From positions 1-24,061 of the forward strand of contig JASSUL010000018.1 in the NCBI GenBank assembly GCA_031963005.1: a DNA stretch of 24,061 bases, written 5' to 3'. This stretch comes from JASSUD01 sp031963005 (GTDB lineage Bacteria > Pseudomonadota > Gammaproteobacteria > Burkholderiales > Burkholderiaceae). The translations under genes and the position numbers were made by a program. Positions 1 through 7,541 of the stretch are shown one piece after another. Each line of letters opens with the position of its first letter. The first letter of the stretch is position 1. The notes under the pieces were generated by a model, which was given only the letters and a program-made list of their open reading frames with translations, did no database searches and had not been told where the DNA came from.

Positions 1-240
1 TGATTCAAAGGAGTTTAATAGCGCTTGGCCCTGCTGCCTGTCCTTGCTACAGGCTTCTTGCTCTACACCGAAATAGGTCGCCAGCATATAGGCGATAAAA
101 GGGTCGTTGCAGGCCTTTTTAGAAGCGGCCTTACCGGCATTCTTCGCTTCAGCGGGGGCGGGGATAAAAGGACCAAAGGGACCTTGCGCATACAGTCGCT
201 TGGGGGTTTCCTCAGTAGAAACCGGTGGAATGGGCGACAT
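1..240 (-). CDS. Partial hypothetical protein, runs off the window's left edge
   Basis: An open frame on the minus strand starts at the ATG at 240 and is still open at base 1, giving about 80 residues. The protein begins MSPIPPVSTEET, is rich in Pro and Ala early on (a PFGPFIPAPAEAKNAGKAA stretch) and then becomes helical (DPFIAYMLATYFGVEQEAC). The frame stays open upstream of the ATG to a TAA near 322, with only a TTG as an earlier start, and no Shine-Dalgarno sequence is visible, so the start is uncertain. It lies downstream of phage lysis genes on the same strand and may belong to the same prophage remnant. I do not recognise the family. Confidence 0.5.
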   Translation of the reverse strand, partial: MSPIPPVSTEETPKRLYAQGPFGPFIPAPAEAKNAGKAASKKACNDPFIAYMLATYFGVEQEACSKDRQQGQALLNSFES

Positions 241-459
241 TGAACTGACTGGCTGCAATATCGTCCCCCCGCTTTCTGCCTTGATGATTGAGATTTCTCT
301 GATGTGTACTAGGCAACTTTATAAACAAATGCCCTATGGCAAAACATCCATCAATCCCCTGATTCTCGTGACTTTCTGTCTTGTAAGTAAGAAAAAGCCA
401 TGCTAAAAAAGCGATAGCAGGGCAATGGTACTAACGATAAAAAGGCCTATAAAACTCGC

Positions 460-594
460 TTATGCAGAATGCTCTACTGTTTTGGGATCTAGGGAAGCAG
501 ATCGTTGTAAAAGAATTCCCATACATCTTTCTAAATTATCAAATCTTCCTTCTAATTTATTCTTAAATTCTTTGAACTGATTTTCAAGTTGCAT
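460..594 (-). CDS. Small coiled-coil protein overlapping the lysis gene
   Basis: A 44-residue frame starts at the ATG at 594, inside the last codons of the upstream Rz/LysB-like gene (11-bp overlap), and ends at TAA 460-462. The N-terminal half is a charged amphipathic helix (MQLENQFKEFKNKLEGRF), as in small phage proteins that form coils. The tight overlap with the gene before it suggests translational coupling in a phage lysis cassette. In P2-like phages this place is held by the outer spanin, but that protein has a lipobox and is Pro-rich. This one has neither, so it is not a classic Rz1/LysC. Function unknown. Confidence 0.4.
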   Translation of the reverse strand: MQLENQFKEFKNKLEGRFDNLERCMGILLQRSASLDPKTVEHSA

Positions 595-826
595 TATCTT
601 TAGTATGAATCGCTTCTTTCATGCTTTGCAATCGCTGTAACGCGGTGCTGTGATACTGGGTGGTTTTTTGTAATGTCTGAATTACCCCTTCACGGGCGCT
701 ATTGCTTTGCTGGGCAGTACGCGCTTCTGCACGGGCCACCGCTAAATCTGCGCGCAGCGTATGCAATTGATACTGGCTGACGGCGCCTACTCCCAAAGCC
801 AATAACAGGCTATACATCCATGGCAT
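584..826 (-). CDS. Rz/LysB-like phage lysis protein (i-spanin type)
   Basis: The protein is about 80 residues: a short N-terminal membrane anchor (MPWMYSLLLALGVGAVS) followed by a long Ala/Arg/Gln-rich coiled coil (LHTLRADLAVARAEARTAQQ and onward). This is the architecture of inner-membrane spanins of the Rz/LysB type, which span the periplasm and help disrupt the outer membrane at lysis. An ATG at 850 would add eight residues, but the ATG at 826 follows GGAGGG with a 9-base spacing and begins the hydrophobic anchor, so I prefer 826. The 850 ATG overlaps the stop of the upstream tail-X remnant, consistent with a compact P2-type order (X ... lysis genes). The gene looks intact; the prophage around it is not. 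Confidence 0.6.
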   Translation of the reverse strand: MPWMYSLLLALGVGAVSQYQLHTLRADLAVARAEARTAQQSNSAREGVIQTLQKTTQYHSTALQRLQSMKEAIHTKDNAT

Positions 827-840
827 CACGGCTCTCCCTC

Positions 841-985
841 CTAATCCCATAATTGCAAAAGTGGCTGTTGAAGGAGGCGAGAAACCTGATCAGGCAGTAC
901 GATCTCCATCCCTTGCGGTAAAAGGTCCCTGTTACGCCAGTCCCGGATGCGCCTCTAATACCGCTTCTACCACCCCCGTCGTACG
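841..985 (-). pseudogene. P2-type tail protein X (gpX) remnant, frameshifted and lacking its N-terminus
   Basis: Two frames on the minus strand together resemble phage P2 tail protein X, a LysM-like tail protein. The first piece reads RTTGVVEAVLEAHPGLA and hits a stop. The next frame continues with LLPQGMEIVLPDQ and ends ...LLQLWD at TAG 841-843. Both segments match the family pattern (GVVEAVLxANPGLA ... LPxGxxVxLPD). The family's first ~20 residues are absent: upstream of about 985 the DNA becomes a terminase fragment on the opposite strand. The gene is thus broken both by a frameshift near 935 and by a rearrangement junction. Family assignment is from memory of the P2 protein. Confidence 0.65.
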
Positions 986-1306
986 CTGCAGATTCAGCAA
1001 TTTATGCGGCGCTATCACGTCAGCGCCATCACGATGGATATGACCGGCATCGGTCAGTGGGTCGTTCAGTTGGTACGGGCTTTTTTTACGGTGGTACAGA
1101 GTCTGCATTATTCGTCGGAGATCAAAGCGCGTCTGGTCATGAAAGGCCGTGCGCTGATGCACCGCGGGCGTTTGCAATTTGATGCCGGTGCGACTGATCT
1201 AGCCAAAGCCTTTATGGCGATTAAAGAAACCCCCAGCCCAAGTCAATGCCAGGTGACTTATAACGCTTCACGCAGCAAAGATACGGGACAACGCCGACCT
1301 GGATAG
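977..1306 (+). pseudogene. Large terminase (P2 gpP-like) nuclease-domain fragment, C-terminal part
   Basis: The + strand frame, open from about 959, reads RRTLQIQQF then RRYHVSAITMDMTGIGQWV, ...YSSEIKARLVMKGRALM, RGRLQFDAGATDLAKAFMAI and ends ...SRSKDTG. This follows the RNase-H-like nuclease domain of P2-type large terminases (pattern RYxVxxIgiDxTGiGxxVyqLV, YSxEvKxxLVLKA, RLeFDagxtDLaxaFmaI, DTGHADLAWA). The acidic residue of the second nuclease strand (the D in MDMTG) is kept. The ATPase domain and the start of the nuclease domain are missing in front. Reading breaks by frameshift at the GHADL-equivalent position, where the next fragment begins. A non-functional relic. Confidence 0.7.
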
Positions 1307-1434
1307 GCTACTACGGGCCATCATTTTTGCGTGATGCCGCTGGCTGTGTCGTCGTGGTGCCAGCACTCACTTCCAATGACCCATTCCGCCTGCTGGAGAA
1401 ATATCAATGGCGCGGCATGGACTTAGAAATGTAA
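1291..1434 (+). pseudogene. Large terminase fragment, start of the nuclease domain, located after its own C-terminal part
   Basis: In a different + frame from the preceding fragment, codons from 1291 read TWIGYYGPSFLRDAAGCVVV and then DPFRLLEKYQWRGMDLEM before TAA at 1432-1434. In P2-type terminases this stretch (WIGYDPxxxxDxAxxVVVAP ... FRxLExxQWRGMDFExQA) comes immediately before the RYxVxxIgiDxTG segment found in the fragment upstream. Gene order is therefore inverted relative to protein order: the later piece comes first. The usual catalytic Asp of WIGYDP is replaced (WIGYYGP). The two fragments overlap by some 15 bp around GCCGACCTGGATAG. Confidence 0.65.
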
Positions 1435-1519
1435 GCCGAAAAATATTACATACTTGGCAGAAAATACAGCAATGTGATTTAAATTTTGTAGTGATGGGAT
1501 ACGTTTAATAAGGGCAAGC

Positions 1520-2446
1520 TCATATATTCATCGACAAAGCAGCGTTCCCCATTCGTTTTTTAACATAGCCCAACCCGAACTTTATATTTTTTTTAGGGAT
1601 GACATCAATCAGCACATCCACCTGCTTACAATTTCCTTCACCTTTATATCTAATCGTAACTTTAGTTGGTTGTAAATCAAAGTCATCCATAATTCTTTGG
1701 GTGCTCGCGCCATTCGGAGTTTTTAGAAAAACCCTCATCAATTCTGCAGGATCATCTTTAAGGTGTTCACCATGAATTGCATTTAAAGTTATCTCATTGG
1801 TTATATTTTTTCTTGTAATAACAGACGGTCTTTTTCCAAAAAATCCTTCATCCTGTGAAACTTTTCTATATTGCATTCTCACTACATCGTTTGCGTAAAA
1901 TTCACTACTGAAACCTTTTCTGAAGTTCTGTCTAAACTCCCATTCATGTTCTGTATATTTATTTACAAAACGACCGTCTTTTTTTCGAAACTCATCTGGT
2001 TTATAAAGGTAGGAAGACTGAATGTAAGAGGGGTTGCCGTTGGCTTTGGACTGGTCTGCCTTAATGTGCTTAGTGCGAAATTTTTCTGGATCGTTGACAA
2101 ACTTTGCTCTGTCTCCCGATTTTTTATCGAGCTTATTCAATCTTTGCTCCATCCATTTTGCCTGTAGCATCCCTTCCAATTTTTGATAAATATTTGATTG
2201 AAAAGGGTTCTGCAAGCATGAAGATTTCCCCTGTTTAGATGAAGATTTTTGATAGCTAGTAGGTAAGGCACTATTTAAGGAAAGATGGGATTGGCTAGAG
2301 AATGATGAAGTTACTGTTTGATGGTTCGGGCCTGGATTTATGCTTACTGTTGTCGTTATTCCGCTATTTCCCAATTTGCCTAGATTATTCATTTTTATTC
2401 TTATTGAAGATTTAAATGCACTGATACATACATTTATTATCGTCAT
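1520..2446 (-). CDS. AT-rich orphan protein, candidate secreted effector
   Basis: The 308-codon frame begins at the ATG at 2446; a second ATG at 2392 (MNNLGKLGNSG) is equally plausible, since neither has a convincing Shine-Dalgarno sequence. From the second start the N-terminus is rich in Ser, Asn, Thr and Gln for about 60 residues (SFSSQSHLSLNSALPTSYQK) and has no hydrophobic signal or membrane segment. The remainder is a charged, globular-looking basic protein with many Lys, Arg and aromatic residues and a C-terminal beta-rich section (PTKVTIRYKGEGNCKQVDV). I recognise no family. The AT-rich composition differs from the housekeeping genes in the window and matches the other orphans here. 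A type III or IV effector role is inference from the disordered polar N-terminus and company. Confidence 0.6.
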   Translation of the reverse strand: MTIINVCISAFKSSIRIKMNNLGKLGNSGITTTVSINPGPNHQTVTSSFSSQSHLSLNSALPTSYQKSSSKQGKSSCLQNPFQSNIYQKLEGMLQAKWMEQRLNKLDKKSGDRAKFVNDPEKFRTKHIKADQSKANGNPSYIQSSYLYKPDEFRKKDGRFVNKYTEHEWEFRQNFRKGFSSEFYANDVVRMQYRKVSQDEGFFGKRPSVITRKNITNEITLNAIHGEHLKDDPAELMRVFLKTPNGASTQRIMDDFDLQPTKVTIRYKGEGNCKQVDVLIDVIPKKNIKFGLGYVKKRMGNAALSMNI

Positions 2447-2620
2447 GAACGATCAGCGTGGGTAATATTCATTCGCTTTTATACAATATTCTTCGCTATC
2501 AATAACAAATAAAAAGTCTGATTTAGTAGCACATTCTAGTATTATATTGAACTAAGAAAGATAAGAAATGAGTTACGAAAAATTTTTTGATATTACAAAT
2601 GTTTCTGCTGCAAATATGAG

Positions 2621-2664
2621 TGACCCTACCCCAAAAAAACAGTCCTAAAATTGGGGTACGGTCA
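2621..2664. repeat. Nearly abutting inverted ends of an IS3-like element
   Basis: TGACCCTACCCCAA at 2621-2634 and the reverse complement of TGACCGTACCCCAA at 2651-2664 pair in 13 of 14 positions, separated by only 16 bases. TGACC...CCCCAA followed by TTTTAGGAC is typical of terminal repeats of IS3-family elements. The pair could be what remains after nearly all the IS was lost, or simply a hairpin between two minus-strand orphan genes. No T tract follows on either strand, so a terminator is less likely. Confidence 0.45.
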
Positions 2665-2693
2665 ACCTCACATTCCATTTAGTTTTGAATGGG

Positions 2694-3155
2694 CTAGTTT
2701 TTAGAGGTAGAGTCATAAGGTGTATATGGAGGGGGATTGATAGAAGATGAATCTTTACTAGCTGAAGGTTTGATTTCTCTCGGGCCATTTCTAAAATCTT
2801 TCTTTAACCGAATGGGCATGGAGGAATCCATATTACTTGCGCGTCCTTGACGCAGGATAGGTTCATTTTTATTTTCTAACCTTGGCATTAAATGAGGGTA
2901 ATTCATGAAGTCATCTATTTTGCTTGCTGGTGCTTGATACGGAGTAAGTGTCTTTTTCAATTTCTTGGCTCCTGAAACAACCCCAGTTCTCATTGAAGTA
3001 AATCCAGCTCTCAGTGAATTAATCCCAGTGCTACTAATTGAAGCCAATCTAGATTTTATTTTTTCTTTGGTAGACTTAAAATTTGATGATGTAGCTTCCA
3101 TCTTATTATAATTTGCCTCAGAATTAGTAAAACTAGTTCTGTTAATAGTACTCAT
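2694..3155 (-). CDS. Orphan protein with a C-terminal PPxY motif, candidate effector
   Basis: This 153-residue protein starts at ATG 3155 with GGAG about 6-7 bases upstream. It has no signal peptide or membrane segment. The first 35 residues are Ser/Thr/Asn-rich (MSTINRTSFTNSEANYNK). A basic helical middle (residues 30-70, KSTKEKIKSRLASIS ... GAKKLKKTL) could bind membranes or nucleic acid. The C-terminus is polar and disordered and carries NPPPYTPY about 12 residues from the end, a match to the PPxY consensus recognised by WW domains of eukaryotic NEDD4/Rsp5 ubiquitin ligases. A second gene in the window (15730-16368) carries the same NPPPY string. The family is unknown to me; host targeting is inference. 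Confidence 0.6.
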   Translation of the reverse strand: MSTINRTSFTNSEANYNKMEATSSNFKSTKEKIKSRLASISSTGINSLRAGFTSMRTGVVSGAKKLKKTLTPYQAPASKIDDFMNYPHLMPRLENKNEPILRQGRASNMDSSMPIRLKKDFRNGPREIKPSASKDSSSINPPPYTPYDSTSKN

Positions 3156-3494
3156 ACCATTCTCCGTTTCTAAATGATTAAAATATCACTTCAAAAGCAG
3201 GGACTTTTCACTACTCATTCTAGAGTTTAAATACAAAAAGCAGTGCCTCGCTAAGAAGAAAAAGCTAGTTTTACGAAGCGATCTACATTTCTCTGAATGG
3301 AATGAAGCCAAATGGCCTAAAGCGAGCTATAGGGTTTTATAGATATGTGAAACCAGTAAAAAAGCAATTGGAATCTTCTCAAAGCTCTCCAAAGTACTTG
3401 TGGGAAGCAACAATATTTAAGTCTGCCCTGAACAATCCCGTAGCCTCGTTATAGGAAAGCAAAAGGTGCACAAAGGGTTCTAAAGGCGCCAGTA
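3156..3494. other. Intergenic stretch without a recognisable gene
   Basis: Only short accidental frames are seen between the PPxY gene (its promoter side) and the IS5-type transposase relic. The left ~80 bases are AT-rich and probably hold the promoter of the minus-strand gene, but I cannot pick clear -35/-10 boxes. The right part may contain the lost 5' portion of the IS. Confidence 0.4.
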
Positions 3495-3946
3495 GTCAAA
3501 GCAGGAAATTTATTTCTGCGTCTCCTAGACAAACAGATCAATATGCAGCATCCGTTGTTGATGCGGTTAGGGGAGGTGATTGCCGTGCCTCGAGAACCGC
3601 TATTGGAGGTGTATTTACTGGCTACATACTTGCAAACAGAGGCCACGATAGACCCGTTAAGTCTCACGCATTGGCGTAAGCGACTTGGGGAGAGGAGTTA
3701 TTATCTGAGGCGACTGAAGTGACTAAAGGTAGCTGGGTGATTCAAGTATCAAGCGTAAAATGCGTGATCGTTGATACGACAATGATGGAAAAGGCGGTAG
3801 CGCATCCAACCGATTCTCATTTACTCGAACGTTGTCGAGCTCATCTGATAAAAGCAGCCGCCTGCAACAGTCCACATTTGCCGCTTGATCAAAATCCCGG
3901 CATCTTCCAAAAAGAGAATGGGATGAAAATTATATTTCTAACTTAA
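3495..3946 (+). pseudogene. IS5-type transposase relic (internally deleted, frameshifted)
   Basis: Frame one (from 3495) reads GNLFLRLLDKQINMQHPLL, then LATYLQTEATIDPLSLTHWR ending KRLGE; the next frame continues LLSEATEVTKG ... VIVDTTMMEKAVAHPTDSHL and LERCRAHLIKAA. This follows the N-terminal half of IS5-family transposases of the kind with FxxRLDxxINmxHpLvrLa, SSLxxWRxRLGE and VDTTVMEKAIAHPTDs. The last holds the first catalytic Asp of the DDE site. About 50-60 residues that normally lie between the two early motifs are missing, a frameshift sits at LGE, and the DNA diverges after about 3900, so the second half with the other catalytic residues is gone. I cannot place the IS ends. Confidence 0.65.
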
Positions 3947-4240
3947 GCGGGCTTAATCCGCATCAAGCTGCATTGCATAAGAATATGTTTTGAGTCGCCT
4001 CCAAATTTAGCTTCATGCCTGAGTAGAATCCACGAGTTTTTGGTCATGACCTCATTTTTTTGCAATTCTATGGAGATGCTAAGTAATCTTATTTACTCTA
4101 TATGCAATGGTATACCTTCGTTTTTTAGAGAAATAATTTGTTCAATAAATTTAGGATTTTTATTTTTGGTATTTAATAATATTTATAGGCTCTATATTTT
4201 TAATATTGGAAATATAAATATTTATTAATGGAGGTTTTTC

Positions 4241-4558
4241 ATGCCAGTAACAAAGGTTTCAACAGAAAGTTCTATTCGAATTAATCAATCTGGTTTTTTG
4301 AAAACAGAATCTCAGGAGGTTAATAGTAAATCTAAAAGTAAAGGATTAAGAAGTGCGCTTCATCCTCTTAATAGTGGCATTAAGCGAAAGGCTGGAGATG
4401 CATTTTTTGACGAAATGCCTAGTTCATGTATGTGTGGATGTCATGATAATTCTCGATCCAGATTAGGAAATTTGGAGTTTGATGAAATAAGAGGGGAAAT
4501 TGTAGATTGGAATATAGATTTAGAAAAGCCTACAAAAAATATGCAAAGTAAATTTTAA
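4241..4558 (+). CDS. AT-rich orphan protein, first part of an interrupted frame
   Basis: A 105-residue product starts at ATG 4241 with a strong GGAGG 8 bases upstream, so the start is secure. The N-terminus is Ser/Thr/Asn/Lys-rich without hydrophobic segments (MPVTKVSTESSIRINQSG), and a CMCGCH cluster with four metal-ligand-type residues lies near residue 68. It stops at TAA 4556-4558, but the same frame contains just one more stop (TAA 4571-4573) before continuing for 135 further codons. It is either a short protein or the N-terminal part of a longer gene (~245 residues) broken by nonsense mutations. Family unknown; it shares base composition and N-terminal style with the other orphans. Confidence 0.5.
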   Translation: MPVTKVSTESSIRINQSGFLKTESQEVNSKSKSKGLRSALHPLNSGIKRKAGDAFFDEMPSSCMCGCHDNSRSRLGNLEFDEIRGEIVDWNIDLEKPTKNMQSKF

Positions 4559-4573
4559 GAAATAGATGTCTAA

Positions 4574-4981
4574 AATAAAGATACATTTATATCATCTGAA
4601 GAAAAGAAAGATATTTTATATGATATATTGAAATTAAAATATTTAATTAAAGTAAAAATTGAGAAAATCATTAAAATCTCTAATCGAAAAAAGGATAAGA
4701 ATAAGATCATGGGGAAAATAGTATCCTTTTTGGAGAGCGAGTATAAAGATGTTATGAATAAAAATGAAAATGGAAGACCGGTAAGAGGGAGTCGTATTGA
4801 GTATACACAAGAATATAAAAATATTATTTTTTGCACAGAACTTGCAAAATCCGAAATTAAAAATAAATCACGGGTTACTAAATATATTACTTCAGCTGCA
4901 ATATGTGATGCATTTGGAATTGATATGCAACAAATGGCACAATTTAGCCAAGAGGTCAAAAATATGATTAATAATCAATAA
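4574..4981 (+). pseudogene. Downstream part of the interrupted orphan gene
   Basis: This is in the same frame as the gene at 4241-4558 and is separated from it by TAA, four codons and a second TAA. It encodes about 135 residues (SSEEKKDILYDILKLKYLIK ... CDAFGIDMQQMAQFSQEVK), lysine-rich and helical, ending at TAA 4979-4981. The only in-frame start that could serve independently is TTG 4628, with no Shine-Dalgarno site. Conserved frame and continuous protein-like character across both stops argue that this was once one gene. I recognise no domain. Confidence 0.45.
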
Positions 4982-5120
4982 TTGCAGCGTTAAGGAAAGT
5001 CTGCATACTTCTCTTTGTTATTAGCATTTAATGTGAAATGTCTTGAGTCGACAGATTATGGAGTAACTGAGCCTAGGCAAAAGCGAATTTGAATGCAAAA
5101 CAAAGAAGATATGCAAATAG

Positions 5121-5343
5121 GTATTTCTAGAAGAAATAAGCCAGGTTGTGCCGTGATTGGGGCTTGAAGCGCGGATTGAGCCGTATGTCTCTAAAGTTGA
5201 TTCGAAAGGGAGGGGGCTGTCTATGCAATAGATATCTTGTATGAATCCACTTTCTGCAGCAGGGATGCGGCCTGTTTGATCTGGCGATGGAGGAGAGGCG
5301 TTGGGCAGATACGTCGCATCTCAGTTTTTGCATGTTATAGGCC
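5121..5343 (+). pseudogene. Second IS5-type transposase relic (different subgroup), 5' end only
   Basis: The + frame at 5121 reads VFLEEISQVVP, then a TGA in place of the usual Trp, then LGLEARIEPYVSKVDSKGRG. Another frame continues FCSRDAA / LQQGCGLFDLAMEERR. These follow the N-terminus of IS5-family transposases of the FLxEmxxVVPWxxLxxLIEPYYPKxGxGRxP ... FLQQWFxLSDPAMEEALYD type. Several stops and frameshifts and the loss of everything past ~70 residues make it a dead fragment. It is not the same transposase as that at 3495-3946, so at least two different IS5-type elements once sat here. Confidence 0.55.
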
Positions 5344-5819
5344 GGTCTATTTTTAATCGCTGGCCATTTGAATTTTGTTTGTCAGCACCTGCGTGAAGTG
5401 GCTTTTGTACCCCTATGTTGTGCTGTTGCCATGCTGCAATTTAGCGTTGGCTGTGGCCTCCTGTTTGTCATATTGAAGGGGCAAGCTTATATCCTTCTAG
5501 CGCATTCCATAAGCATTATCCGATATCCACAAATAATCCATCCTATTCTCATCTCCTGCTAATAGAGATGTTAGTGACAGCGATAAATACGAGTTTTCCC
5601 CTTTTTCTAAGATTTAGGGAGGCAGTTGCGCTACTAGTCGATCCTTAGAATGGAGATTTCTCTAATTTTTCTTTCCCTGCACGCAAATATATGCCCTATC
5701 GGGGGAATGGAGGGTAAGCTCTATGATGTTAGAGGGCACACAATAAAATTGAAATGAGAATAGGGTATTTTGCGCAAATTTGCTGCACTTATCTAAAAGA
5801 AAAAAATAAAGGATAGGCT
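5344..5819 (+). other. Region before fadD; one doubtful hydrophobic short frame
   Basis: A + frame open from about 5340 to 5562 encodes a hydrophobic stretch (AGLFLIAGHLNFV, FVPLCCAVAMLQFSVGCGLL) that could be a small 2-3-helix membrane protein, but its ATG at 5368 has no ribosome-binding site and it begins at the edge of an IS relic. From 5563 to 5819 I see no gene; this AT-rich part should hold the fadD promoter. I cannot name its boxes with confidence. Confidence 0.3.
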
Positions 5820-7541
5820 ATGGAGAAAGTGTGGTTAGAAAATTATCCTGTAGGGGTGCCTGCGGAGATCGATCCCTCGCAGTATGCCTCGGTACCGCAG
5901 ATGTTGGAAGAAAGTTTTGAGCGCTATCCGCACAGAATGGCGCTTGCCTGCATGGGGACATCGCTGACCTATGCGCAACTGGATAGATTATCGACTCATT
6001 TTTCGCTTTGGCTTCAAGGGCAGGGGGTACGTAAAGGCGCGCGCGTTGCGTTAATGCTCCCTAATATTCTGCAATATCCTATCGCTATGCTGGCGGTTTT
6101 GCGCATCGGATGCATTGTGGTCAATGTTAATCCTTTGTATACGGCCCATGAATTAGAGCATCAACTTAGGGATAGTGGGGCGGAAACTATCGTTATTTTG
6201 GAGAATTTTGCCTCCGTATTGGAAAAGTGTATTGCAAAAACGTCTATTACTAAAACGGTGGTGGCCTCAGTAGGGGATTTAATGGGGCTAAAAGGCGTAT
6301 TAGTGAACTTTCTCTTGCGGCATATTCAAAAAAAGGTGCCTGCTTACGATATTGCGCATTCAATACGCTTTAATGATGCTTTGAAGTCGGGTGAGCAAAA
6401 ATATCAAGAAGTGGTGCAAAGTGGTGAGCCTGTACGCTTAGTCGATTCTCCGATACAACCGAAGGATATTGCCTTTTTGCAATATACCGGCGGCACTACG
6501 GGAGTTGCGAAAGGCGCAATGCTGACCCATCGCAATATGATTGCCAATACTTTGCAATCCGAAGCGTGGACCTCTCCTATTCTTCGACGTCAAATGCAAG
6601 ATACCCTATTTGTCACGGCGACTGCGTTACCGCTTTATCATGTCTTTTCTTTGACGGTGTGTGGGTTTTTGCCTATGCGTATAGGCGGGCTGAGTGTATT
6701 GATTCCTAATCCGCGTGATATTGGATCGGTGATTAAAACACTGCGGCGTTATCCGGTTCACCTTCTGCCTGGCGTAAACACGCTCTATAGCTCTTTGTTA
6801 AATCATCCCCGTTTTTCTAGATTGGATGTGCCAGATCTATTGGTTGCTCAAGGAGGGGGCATGGCGGTTCAGGAAGCGATTGCTCGACGTTGGTTTGAGA
6901 CGACCGGCGTACCGATTATCGAAGGGTATGGTTTGACAGAAACCTCCCCATGCGCAATCTCTAATCCTATGACTAGCACCACCTTCTCAGGGACCATAGG
7001 CATTCCGCTTCCTTCCACGGAAGTCAGCATTCGTAATGAAGAAGGGCAAGAAGTACCCGTAGGAGAGCTCGGAGAAATATGCATACGTGGTCCACAAGTA
7101 ATGGCCGGGTATTGGAAGCAAATGGCCGAAACGGAGCAAGTCATGACCGTAGATGGCTTTTTGAAAACGGGCGATCTGGGTTGTATCGATGCGCAGGGCT
7201 TTATCAAACTGGTTGAGCGCAAAAAAGATATGATTTTGGTATCCGGTTTTAACGTCTATCCTAATGAAATTGAAGCGATGGTGATACAACACCCGGGCGT
7301 ACTTGAAGTGGCTGCAGTGGGAGTGCCTGATGCGCGTTCTGGGGAAATCGTGAAATTGTTTGTATGCCGTAAAGATCCGGCGCTGACAGAAATAGATTTA
7401 CGCCATTTTTGTCGCCAGCATCTGGCGGCTTATAAATGTCCGAAAGTGATTGAGTTTTTGCCTGAGCTGCCTAAAACCAGTGTGGGCAAAGTGCTTCGTC
7501 GGGCGCTACGCGAAAATCATCAACGTGAAACCGCTGTTTGA
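5820..7541 (+). CDS. fadD: Long-chain fatty acid-CoA ligase FadD
   Basis: FadD activates long-chain fatty acids to acyl-CoA through an acyl-adenylate, at the inner face of the membrane, feeding beta-oxidation or lipid synthesis. The 573-residue protein has the full set of ANL-superfamily motifs: the P-loop YTGGTTGVAKG (222-232), GYGLTETSP (369-377), KTGDLG (449-454), the hinge region ERKKDMILVSGFNVYPNEIE (466-485), and a C-terminal PKTSVGKVLRR (551-561) whose Lys is the adenylation lysine. Length is close to E. coli FadD (561). ATG 5820 has AAGGA 7 bases upstream. It stands alone, with no beta-oxidation genes beside it. GC content is clearly higher than in the flanking orphans, as expected for core genome. 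A symbiont would use it on host-derived fatty acids (inference). Confidence 0.93.
   Translation: MEKVWLENYPVGVPAEIDPSQYASVPQMLEESFERYPHRMALACMGTSLTYAQLDRLSTHFSLWLQGQGVRKGARVALMLPNILQYPIAMLAVLRIGCIVVNVNPLYTAHELEHQLRDSGAETIVILENFASVLEKCIAKTSITKTVVASVGDLMGLKGVLVNFLLRHIQKKVPAYDIAHSIRFNDALKSGEQKYQEVVQSGEPVRLVDSPIQPKDIAFLQYTGGTTGVAKGAMLTHRNMIANTLQSEAWTSPILRRQMQDTLFVTATALPLYHVFSLTVCGFLPMRIGGLSVLIPNPRDIGSVIKTLRRYPVHLLPGVNTLYSSLLNHPRFSRLDVPDLLVAQGGGMAVQEAIARRWFETTGVPIIEGYGLTETSPCAISNPMTSTTFSGTIGIPLPSTEVSIRNEEGQEVPVGELGEICIRGPQVMAGYWKQMAETEQVMTVDGFLKTGDLGCIDAQGFIKLVERKKDMILVSGFNVYPNEIEAMVIQHPGVLEVAAVGVPDARSGEIVKLFVCRKDPALTEIDLRHFCRQHLAAYKCPKVIEFLPELPKTSVGKVLRRALRENHQRETAV

Noticed and set aside
932..1177. 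Minus-strand 81-codon ORF as a whole protein
   Set aside because: Only its last ~17 residues (tail protein X) are native; the rest is antisense to a terminase fragment.
4570..4959. Minus-strand 129-codon hydrophobic ORF
   Set aside because: It is the complement of an AT-rich Lys-rich coding frame, which creates Phe/Leu/Ile-rich shadow ORFs; it lacks a ribosome-binding site.
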